Part shown: positions 35,424 through 40,813 of the stretch, in pieces
How positions within the stretch are numbered: the first letter of the stretch is position 1
Layout of the letters: each line of letters starts with the position of its first letter
Assembly (NCBI GenBank): GCA_044464765.1
Contig: JBIQKZ010000022.1
Span: forward strand, 1 to 40,813
Source of the DNA: JBIQKZ01 sp044464765
GTDB taxonomy: Bacteria; Pseudomonadota; Gammaproteobacteria; Burkholderiales; Burkholderiaceae_B
Length of the DNA: 40,813 bases
Reading direction: 5' to 3'
The notes under the pieces: generated by a model
What the model was told of the DNA's origin: nothing
What the model saw: the letters and a program-made list of their open reading frames with translations, nothing else
The model's database searches: none
Position numbers and translations under genes: made by a program

Positions 35424-35852
35424 TCAGAAAGAAAACTGATCTTGGATATCGGACATGCCCTTGGCCAGGTCCTCGGCCTCGCGGCGCGCCCATTCGGCGG
35501 CATCCCACAGCTCGAAATGGCCCCCCATCCCCAACAACATGGTGTCGCGTTCTAGCGAGGCCGCCTGACGCAACTCGGGCGATACGAGAATCCGACCGGA
35601 AGCATCCATGTCGACATCCTGCGCATTGCCCAGCAACAGTCGCTGGAGGCCACGGGCGCTCATGGGAAACGCGGCAATCTGGATTCGCTTCTGTTCCCAG
35701 ACGCTGCGCGGGTACACAAGCAGACACCCATCGGGATGGCGAGTGAGGGTTAGCCGTCCTTCGACCTGGGAATTGAGCGCGTCACGATGCCGGGTGGGTA
35801 TCGAGACCCTCCCCTTGGCATCCATCGTGAGTGCGCTGCAACCCTGAAACAC
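35424..35852 (-). CDS. mraZ: Transcriptional regulator MraZ
   Basis: 142 residues if started at GTG 35852, giving (V)FQGCSALTMDAKGRVSIPTRHRD, which matches the usual MraZ N terminus; GGGG lies about eight bases upstream. Another GTG at 35876 would fall inside the operator and is unlikely. Two SpoVT/AbrB-like repeats are visible: MDAKGRVSIPTR near the start and MDASGRILVSPELRQAASL in the second half. MraZ is a DNA-binding dodecamer-type protein that represses its own operon in E. coli. The expected operator of 10-bp units is directly upstream (35857-35896). Confidence 0.95.
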   Translation of the reverse strand: MFQGCSALTMDAKGRVSIPTRHRDALNSQVEGRLTLTRHPDGCLLVYPRSVWEQKRIQIAAFPMSARGLQRLLLGNAQDVDMDASGRILVSPELRQAASLERDTMLLGMGGHFELWDAAEWARREAEDLAKGMSDIQDQFSF

Positions 35853-35856
35853 CTGT

Positions 35857-35896
35857 TTTACCCCACTTTTTTGCACAAAATCCTACTTTTCCCCAC
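35857..35896 (-). promoter_or_regulatory. MraZ operator: four contiguous 10-bp units
   Basis: Read on the minus strand, four 10-bp units follow each other without gaps. They are GTGGGGAAAA (35896-35887), GTAGGATTTT (35886-35877), GTGCAAAAAA (35876-35867) and GTGGGGTAAA (35866-35857). The two outer units match the known GTGGG-type MraZ repeat and the inner two are degenerate. The first unit overlaps the end of the -10 element, so binding should block transcription initiation or escape. Confidence 0.82.
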
Positions 35897-35923
35897 TCTA
35901 CGGGATGGAATGCAACTGGTCAA
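35895..35923 (-). promoter_or_regulatory. mra (dcw operon) promoter
   Basis: On the minus strand TTGACC (35918-35923) and TAGAGT (35895-35900) are separated by exactly 17 bases. The predicted start, near 35888, falls inside the MraZ operator and about 36 bases upstream of the mraZ GTG codon. With overlapping genes from here to ftsA, this is probably the main promoter of the cluster. Confidence 0.78.
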
Positions 35924-35962
35924 GCACTTATTTGCATTTTTTTCAATGACAACAAGCACTTA
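35921..35962 (-). repeat. Direct repeat TAAGTGCTTG upstream of the mra promoter
   Basis: Two identical 10-bp copies of TAAGTGCTTG occur at 35921-35930 and 35953-35962 on the minus strand, 32 bases apart, about three helical turns. The promoter-proximal copy runs into the -35 element TTGACC. No further gene is visible between here and rnpB (35963-36146). Confidence 0.6.
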
Positions 35963-36146
35963 GAGCGTCTTTCCAGAAAACGATCAGAGAAAACTTACTG
36001 ATAAATCAAGAAATTGCAGCCACATCTAAAAGTCGTTTGTACGATTGCCGGCCCTACCGCGCGGCGCAAGGCTTTTCATTTGCTAACAGATGAAGGGCAA
36101 TTGGGGGACGTAGGCGGGTTTTGAGACTGGCGGGGAAGTGAAAAGT

Positions 36147-36555
36147 GCGAGACAAGCCTATAGGCCGGATTCTGTACGCCAGGGAAACCTGGCGGGCAAT
36201 CATTCGTCTGGGTGGCGCATTGCTGGACCACTCTGGCCATCTACCCGCATGCTCGAACGAGCCGCCCTTTCGGCCCTGACGGGCCTGCGCATGCCTATTT
36301 GATGTTGCTCCGGATAGAGGTTGCCGCGTTTCACCCTGCCGCGCTGCGTCTGTCGCCAGAACGCGCCATACGGAGATACCGTATCGGAGCACGCCATGCA
36401 TGCCCGCGCCGCAGACTCGTCTCTGTGGCCCTATTCCTCGGCATCGACACCGCCAAAGCCGTGTAAATGCCGGACGGCTGTTAGCCGCTATCCCGCTCTG
36501 TGGAGTCCGGACCTTCCTCGATAGCAAGCTACCGCGATTGCCCGGCCTGCCTCGC
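36147..36555 (-). ncRNA. rnpB: RNase P catalytic RNA (type A)
   Basis: The minus strand carries the universal RNase P blocks: near the 5' end GAGGAAGTCCGGAC-like sequence (GAGGAAGGTCCGGACTCC), and near the 3' end AGAATCCGGCCTATAGG. The terminal helix P1 is complete: GCGAGGCAGGC at the 5' end (36555-36545) pairs over 11 positions, with G-U pairs, with GCTTGTCTCGC at the 3' end (36157-36147). This sets the ends and gives a length of about 409 nt. The RNA cleaves 5' leaders from pre-tRNAs with protein RnpA. A -10 TACAAT lies seven bases upstream. Open reading frames across this interval are not genes. Confidence 0.96.
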
Positions 36556-36561
36556 CCATCC

Positions 36562-36567
36562 ATTGTA
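36562..36567 (-). promoter_or_regulatory. -10 element of rnpB
   Basis: TACAAT on the minus strand is placed so that transcription would start at about 36555, the first base of helix P1. I do not see a good -35 hexamer at 16-18 bases upstream. Confidence 0.55.
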
Positions 36568-36645
36568 CAGGGCACGGGCCCCTGTTTCGCGCCAACCTGC
36601 GACAATAGAGGCTTGATTCATTGCTACCCTGGTATTTTCCAATTC

Positions 36646-38499
36646 ATGGCTGCTACCCCTTTAATTTCCCTGACAAATGTTCAACTGGCTTACGGGCACC
36701 ACCCGCTACTCGACCACGCCGACTTTACCGTCCAACCTGGTGAACGTATTGGCTTGATCGGTCGCAATGGCGCCGGCAAATCATCCCTGCTCAAGGTGCT
36801 TGACGGTCGCACAACCGTCGACGACGGTGATGTCATGCGCGCGGGGGGCCTGAGCGTCGCCACGGTCGAACAAGAGCCCGACCTGGATAATGAACAGACT
36901 GTGTACGATTTCCTGTGCGGCGACTTCACTGAAACCGAAGACTGGTCTCGCCCTTCTCGGGTGCAAGCCCTGATGGATGAACTTGGGCTCGAGACAGACG
37001 CGCTGATCAAAGGCCTGTCGGGCGGGCAGCGCAAACGCGTGGCACTGGCCAACGCGCTTGCAGACGAACCCGATCTCCTCATGCTCGACGAACCCACCAA
37101 CCATCTGGATTTCATTGGCATCGCCTGGCTTGAAAAGCGGCTGTTGGCCACCCGCAGCAGTGTCATCCTGATCACGCACGATCGCCGTTTCCTGGATAGC
37201 GTGGCAACACGCATCGTCGAACTGGATCGTGGCAAGCTGTTCAGCTTCCCGGGCAATTTCACTTCGTGGCAACAGCGCAAAGCCGAATGGCTCGAAGCCG
37301 AGCGGCAGCAAAATGCAAAGTTCGACAAAGTGCTGGCGCAGGAAGAGGCCTGGATACGCCAAGGCATCGAGGCGCGCCGTACGCGCAACGAAGGCCGGGT
37401 ACGGCGGCTGGAGCAACTGCGGCGCGAGCGCGCCGCGCGTCGTGAGCGTTCAGGTAACGTTAACCTGGCGGTGGCTGAAGGGCAGCGCTCGGGCAAGCTG
37501 GTTGCCGAACTGCAACATGTCAGCCATGCATTTGGCGACCAGGTCATTATCAACGACCTGACCACCTCGGTCTTGCGCAGGGACAGAATCGGCATTATCG
37601 GGCCCAATGGCGCCGGCAAAACCACGCTTCTCAGAATTCTTCTGGGCAGCCTCAAGCCCGATTCCGGCCAGGTTCGCCTGGGCGCCAATCTTACGGTTGG
37701 GTACTTTGACCAAATGCGTTCGCAACTGGACGAGAACGCCACCCTGGCCGAAACCATCAGCCCAGGCAGCGACTGGGTGGAAATCGGCACCCAGCGCAAG
37801 CACGTCATGAGTTATCTCGAAGACTTCCTGTTTCCGCCCGCTCGATCCCGCTCCCCGGTCAGCAGCCTGTCGGGCGGCGAACGCGCACGACTGGTTCTGG
37901 CCCGGCTTTTTGCACGACCCACCAATGTTCTGGTCATGGATGAACCCACCAACGACCTGGACATCGAAACCCTTGAGCTCCTGGAAGAGCTGCTGCAAGA
38001 CTATTCGGGCACCGTTCTGCTGGTCAGCCACGACCGCGAGTTCCTTAACAATGTGGTTACCCAGACCCTGGTGTTCGAGGATCAGGGGAAATGGCAGGAA
38101 TACGCCGGCGGCTATGACGACTGGCTGGATCAGCGCCCGCGTGCGCCCAGGTGGGAGACGGAAGGCGCAAAACCCCGCAAAGCCAACGAACCGGCCTCCA
38201 AGCCTTCCCAGCAGCCCGCAGAACCAACGCCAGCGACCGCCACGGCGCCCTCATCGGCTAGCCGTCCGGGCAAACTGGCATCGTGGGAACAACGCGAACT
38301 CGACGAGCTTCCCGAGGCCATTGCGGCCATCGAGGCACAGCAAGCAGAACTAGCCGCTCAGTTGGCCGACGGCAGCCTGTACCGAGACTCACCCGACGAA
38401 GTAGAGAACATCAACACAAAACTGGCCGAACTGGACGACGAGCTAAACAAAAAGTTCACGCGCTGGGAGGCCTTGGAAGCCAAGCAGGGCAGCGACTAG
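36646..38499 (+). CDS. uup: ABC-F family ATPase Uup
   Basis: 617 residues from ATG 36646; the frame is open upstream only through rnpB. Two ABC cassettes without membrane spans are present. The first has Walker A GRNGAGKS (39-46) and LSGGQRKRVALANALADEPDLL; the second has GPNGAGKTT and LSGGERARLVLARLF. Between them is the ABC-F linker (EAWIRQGIEARRTRNEGRV). A Pro/Ala-rich spacer and a C-terminal coiled-coil domain (about 545-617, RELDELPEAIAAIEAQQAEL) identify Uup. Uup acts on ribosomes or branched DNA and affects transposon excision in E. coli; the exact role is unsettled. It is divergent from rnpB and ends tail-to-tail with pyrC. Confidence 0.92.
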   Translation: MAATPLISLTNVQLAYGHHPLLDHADFTVQPGERIGLIGRNGAGKSSLLKVLDGRTTVDDGDVMRAGGLSVATVEQEPDLDNEQTVYDFLCGDFTETEDWSRPSRVQALMDELGLETDALIKGLSGGQRKRVALANALADEPDLLMLDEPTNHLDFIGIAWLEKRLLATRSSVILITHDRRFLDSVATRIVELDRGKLFSFPGNFTSWQQRKAEWLEAERQQNAKFDKVLAQEEAWIRQGIEARRTRNEGRVRRLEQLRRERAARRERSGNVNLAVAEGQRSGKLVAELQHVSHAFGDQVIINDLTTSVLRRDRIGIIGPNGAGKTTLLRILLGSLKPDSGQVRLGANLTVGYFDQMRSQLDENATLAETISPGSDWVEIGTQRKHVMSYLEDFLFPPARSRSPVSSLSGGERARLVLARLFARPTNVLVMDEPTNDLDIETLELLEELLQDYSGTVLLVSHDREFLNNVVTQTLVFEDQGKWQEYAGGYDDWLDQRPRAPRWETEGAKPRKANEPASKPSQQPAEPTPATATAPSSASRPGKLASWEQRELDELPEAIAAIEAQQAELAAQLADGSLYRDSPDEVENINTKLAELDDELNKKFTRWEALEAKQGSD

Positions 38500-39584
38500 G
38501 TCAGGTCCGCCGAAGCTGTTTCCAGCACTTTCCAGCGCAGCAACTCGCCTGCAGCCAGTGGCACGACCGTTGTGTCGGCCATAGGCAACTCTTGCGGTAT
38601 GGCGTATTCGGCTTTTGCCAGAACCAGTTTATCGGTATTGGCCGGCAAACCATAAAAGGCCGGCCCGTTCAAACTCGCAAATGCCTCGAGCGCGTCCAGG
38701 CGTCCGACGGAATCAAACGCCGTTGCATACAGCTCCATGGCATGCAAGGCGGTATAACACCCCGCACAGCCGCACGCATGCTCCTTCAGACCCCTGGGAT
38801 GGGGAGCACTGTCCGTCCCCAGGAAAAAACGCTCGTTGCCACTGGTGGCTGCCTTCAGCAAGGCCTGGCGATGTGTTTCGCGCTTCAGCACAGGCAGGCA
38901 ATACCAATGCGGCCGGATACCGCCCTGGAAAAGAGCATTCCGGTTATACAACAGATGATGGGCCGTCAGTGTGGCAGCCGTGGGGCCGGGGGCCTGCATG
39001 ACATAATCGACCCCGTCTTTGCTTGTAAGGTGCTCGAAGACAACCTTGAGCTGCGGGTACGCCTTGCGCAAGGGAATCATTACCTGGTCGATGAAAACCG
39101 CTTCCCGGTCGAAGAGGTCGATCTCGGGATCGGTGACCTCGCCGTGCATCAGCAACGGCATGCCCAGCTCCTGCATCGCATCAAGCGCCGGGCGACAGCG
39201 ACCCAAGAGGTCGGTAACACCCGCATCGGAATTGGTGGTGGCCCCCGCCGGATACAGCTTTACCGCATGCACCACGCCAGAGCGATGTGCCCGGCGTATT
39301 TCGTCCGCAGACGTATTGTCGGTAAGATACAACGTCATGAGCGGGGTAAACGCGTCTTTCGGGATGCCGGCCCGCTGCAGGGCAGCCATGATCCGGTCTT
39401 TGTAAGCTTCTGCCAGCACCGTGGTTGTAACAGGGGGTTTAAGATTCGGCATGATGATCGCCCGCCCGAATTGGCGCGCGGTATCGCCCACGACAGAATT
39501 CAATACGGCGCCATCCCGCAGATGCAAATGCCAATCGTCAGGTCGGATCAGGGTTAACGTGGTTTGTGTGCTGGTGGGATGCAT
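38496..39584 (-). CDS. pyrC: Dihydroorotase (class II)
   Basis: 362 residues of the amidohydrolase fold. Zinc ligands His19 and His21 are in DDWHLHLRDG. The carboxylated Lys lies in VHAVKLYPAGATTNSD, followed by further His ligands in LLMHGEVTD and VFEHLTSKDG. The catalytic Asp is in FLGTDSAPHPRG. It interconverts N-carbamoyl-L-aspartate and dihydroorotate in pyrimidine synthesis. Length and motifs match the E. coli-type PyrC. Its stop codon TAG shares the palindrome CTAG with the stop codon of the convergent uup gene. Confidence 0.96.
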   Translation of the reverse strand: MHPTSTQTTLTLIRPDDWHLHLRDGAVLNSVVGDTARQFGRAIIMPNLKPPVTTTVLAEAYKDRIMAALQRAGIPKDAFTPLMTLYLTDNTSADEIRRAHRSGVVHAVKLYPAGATTNSDAGVTDLLGRCRPALDAMQELGMPLLMHGEVTDPEIDLFDREAVFIDQVMIPLRKAYPQLKVVFEHLTSKDGVDYVMQAPGPTAATLTAHHLLYNRNALFQGGIRPHWYCLPVLKRETHRQALLKAATSGNERFFLGTDSAPHPRGLKEHACGCAGCYTALHAMELYATAFDSVGRLDALEAFASLNGPAFYGLPANTDKLVLAKAEYAIPQELPMADTTVVPLAAGELLRWKVLETASADLT

Positions 39585-39695
39585 AGACGCTCAGGTTGGA
39601 GATACGGACCCAATGTTAGCGCGGATTATGCCCGAATGCCGGCCCGCGGCCCGCATGAACTTTACTTTTTTTATCCACTCGGGGCACAAATCACT

Positions 39696-39724
39696 TTGTC
39701 TTTCCGCATAACTCACGTTATGCT
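39696..39724 (+). promoter_or_regulatory. Promoter of the SWIB-domain gene
   Basis: TTGTCT (39696-39701) and TATGCT (39719-39724) are separated by exactly 17 bases. The start codon is 45 bases beyond the -10, and GGAG at 39755-39758 precedes it. Confidence 0.6.
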
Positions 39725-39768
39725 CAAGAAAACTGTTTTTCCACCAACTTCTTTGGAGCATTACCCCT

Positions 39769-40041
39769 ATGGCAACAACAGCAAAACCCGCTCGTAAACC
39801 CAATGCGGCCTTTATGAAGCCACTAACGCCTAGCCCCACCCTCGCCGCTGTCATTGGCGCTGATCCGCTCCCCCGCACAGAAGTAACCAAGAAGATCTGG
39901 GAATACATCAAGAAACACGACCTTCAAGACCCTGCCAATCGCCGCAACATCAACGCCGACGATAAACTACGTCCCCTGTTCGGCAAAGAGCAGGTGTCGA
40001 TGTTCGAACTGACCAAGCTTGTCAGCGGCCACCTAAAGTAA
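39769..40041 (+). CDS. SWIB/MDM2-domain protein
   Basis: 90 residues. A basic N-terminal tail (1-15, ATTAKPARKPNAAF) is followed by one complete SWIB domain. Visible in it are FMKPLTPSPTLAAVIGADPLPRTEV..., TKKIWEYIKKHDLQDPANRR and INADDKLRPLFGKEQVSMFELTKLVSGHL. SWIB domains are best known from eukaryotic SWI/SNF subunits and also occur in Chlamydia and some proteobacteria. There they appear as small stand-alone proteins or fused to topoisomerase I. A role in nucleoid or DNA topology is a reasonable guess but not shown. It has its own promoter and terminator, so it is a single-gene unit. Confidence 0.9.
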   Translation: MATTAKPARKPNAAFMKPLTPSPTLAAVIGADPLPRTEVTKKIWEYIKKHDLQDPANRRNINADDKLRPLFGKEQVSMFELTKLVSGHLK

Positions 40042-40076
40042 CAGACGCCGGCATAGGCAGCACACTTCTGGGCCGC

Positions 40077-40118
40077 CAATAAAAAAACGCTGCCGATATA
40101 TGCAGCGTTTTTTGTTGG
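40077..40118. terminator. Bidirectional terminator between the SWIB and membrane-protein genes
   Basis: A 12-bp perfect stem (40082-40093 with 40102-40113) carries A-rich and T-rich ends and an 8-base loop. It therefore has a T-run on both strands. It lies 36 bases after the SWIB stop and 15 bases after the stop of the convergent gene, serving both. Confidence 0.92.
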
Positions 40119-40132
40119 CGCCCATGAAAGGG

Positions 40133-40498
40133 TTAGTCAGTGGCTGATGGTGAGTTGCCGGCAAACAAGGCCAGCCAGCCGCGGGCAATACGATATATAA
40201 CCCAAACAAGAGCAACCAGGCCTGTAATCCAGCCAAGGAAAATGTAGGTGGCAATGGCGCTAAGCAAGAACCAAAGCACACCCCACCAGAACGTGCGGAT
40301 TAGCCAATCGAGGTGACTGGCATATAAAGTTCCGGCCGCATCCGCCCGTTTAAGATACGCCAGTATGATGCCCGCCAGCGTGGCAACCCCTAAAAAGCCG
40401 GCGCTGATAAGGCCCAGGGCAAATAGACCATATACGACATGCGTGAGATTTCGCATTGGTATGCCGCCGTTATCCTCGGGCGGTAGTATTTCGGTCAT
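40133..40498 (-). CDS. Small inner-membrane protein (COG3671 / DUF4870-like)
   Basis: 121 residues. A short polar N terminus is followed by a hydrophobic region at about 17-47 and two closely spaced spans at about 66-105. The conserved core ASHLDWLIRTFWWGVLW plus LVWVIYRIARGWLAL resembles a family of small uncharacterised proteobacterial membrane proteins. No catalytic residues are evident and the function is unknown. The start codon has a strong ribosome-binding site, AGGAGAGGG, a few bases upstream. It is transcribed towards the shared terminator at 40077-40118. Confidence 0.8.
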   Translation of the reverse strand: MTEILPPEDNGGIPMRNLTHVVYGLFALGLISAGFLGVATLAGIILAYLKRADAAGTLYASHLDWLIRTFWWGVLWFLLSAIATYIFLGWITGLVALVWVIYRIARGWLALFAGNSPSATD

Positions 40499-40813
40499 AG
40501 ACCCTCTCCTGAAACAAATTCAAATGATTAGACTGACGTTATTCTAACTAAAAGTCGGCATGCTCGTGTGCGCTAATGAACAACGCAGGGCGATGTTGCG
40601 CCCACGCTCACTGGCCCGGTGAGTGACGTTCTACTCTCGCCACGAGCGCATTTCGCGCCGGGGACGTGGCGCTCAGGCGCACAAGCGCGTTTCGCGCCTG
40701 GCGCTGTTGTGTCCTTGCCGGTGAGCGCGTGCGGTTGAGTGATACCTGTGGTTGGGGGTGGTTGGGAGTGCGTGTGATGCGCTGCAAAGACAAAACCCCT
40801 CGCCGGATTATTT
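40499..40813. other. Intergenic stretch with GC-rich repeats, no convincing gene
   Basis: The first 60 bases hold the ribosome-binding site and upstream region of the membrane-protein gene. Further on, AGCGCATTTCGCGCC (40645-40659) and AGCGCGTTTCGCGCC (40684-40698) are near-identical copies 39 bases apart. A 61-codon frame on the minus strand (40608-40793) opens only with TTG, is repetitive and Arg-rich, and is not believed. The last bases look like one arm of a hairpin cut by the window edge. Confidence 0.5.

Noticed and set aside
35416..35727. N-terminal extension of RsmH into mraZ
   Set aside because: The extra 104 residues lie antisense-free but out of frame over mraZ and are not part of the RsmH family; ATG 35415 gives a normal N terminus.
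36054..36605. 183-codon open frame on the minus strand, and the upstream extension of the uup frame from 36400
   Set aside because: Both run across the RNase P RNA gene, whose conserved blocks and P1 helix account for the sequence.
36690..37808. 372-codon open frame on the minus strand opposite uup
   Set aside because: Antisense shadow; Ser/Arg-rich product without domains.
40608..40793. 61-codon minus-strand frame with ARNALV repeats
   Set aside because: Starts only with TTG and its apparent peptide repeats simply reflect the DNA repeat.
1..40813. CRISPR array, prophage, toxin-antitoxin or defence island
   Set aside because: No regularly spaced repeats, phage structural genes, or recognisable defence or toxin-antitoxin pairs were seen; the only mobile DNA identified is the single IS3-family element.

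Overview
The window is a stretch of chromosome from a moderately GC-rich betaproteobacterium, most likely family Alcaligenaceae (Bordetella / Achromobacter / Pusillimonas relatives). The main evidence is a complete division and cell wall (dcw) cluster in which murE and murF form one continuous gene, an arrangement known from Bordetella. The order lpxC, DUF721 gene, M23 peptidase, secA beyond ftsZ, and a SWIB-domain protein, also fit that group. The assignment rests on gene content and remembered family features; no search was run.

Layout. 1-55: 3'-truncated tRNA-Lys with a strong promoter. 198-10904: housekeeping and accessory metabolism: a metallophosphoesterase, a GH31-like protein with an altered active site, mnmC, an inositol monophosphatase family gene, a long-chain acyl-CoA ligase, an M20 amidohydrolase and the Mg2+ transporter mgtE. 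11009-12448: an intact IS3-family (IS150-type) element lying against the 5' half of a sugar-binding-protein gene whose remainder is gone. 13171-18593: secA, an M23 peptidase, a divergent DUF721 (DciA-like) gene and lpxC. 18857-35896: the dcw cluster on the minus strand, transcribed in the order mraZ, rsmH, ftsL, ftsI, murE-murF, mraY, murD, ftsW, murG, murC, ddl, ftsQ, ftsA, ftsZ. Most junctions in it are 4-base ATGA overlaps. 36147-36555: RNase P RNA (minus), divergent from the ABC-F ATPase uup. 38496-40498: pyrC, a SWIB-domain protein and a small membrane protein. 40499-40813 holds no convincing gene, only GC-rich repeats.

How it works together. The mra promoter (TTGACC, 17 bp, TAGAGT) carries four contiguous 10-bp units just downstream of the -10, the form expected of a MraZ operator. 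The cluster makes the cytoplasmic peptidoglycan precursors (MurE/F, MurD, MurC, Ddl), lipid I and II (MraY, MurG), and the septal machinery (FtsW, FtsI, FtsL, FtsQ, FtsA, FtsZ). LpxC then commits precursor to lipid A. SecA and the M23 peptidase next to it serve the envelope as well.

I did not find a clear undescribed multi-gene system. The points most worth a second look are the GH31-like protein lacking expected catalytic residues, the IS-associated truncation of a sugar transporter locus with its orphan promoter/operator, the mra control region, and the SWIB protein.
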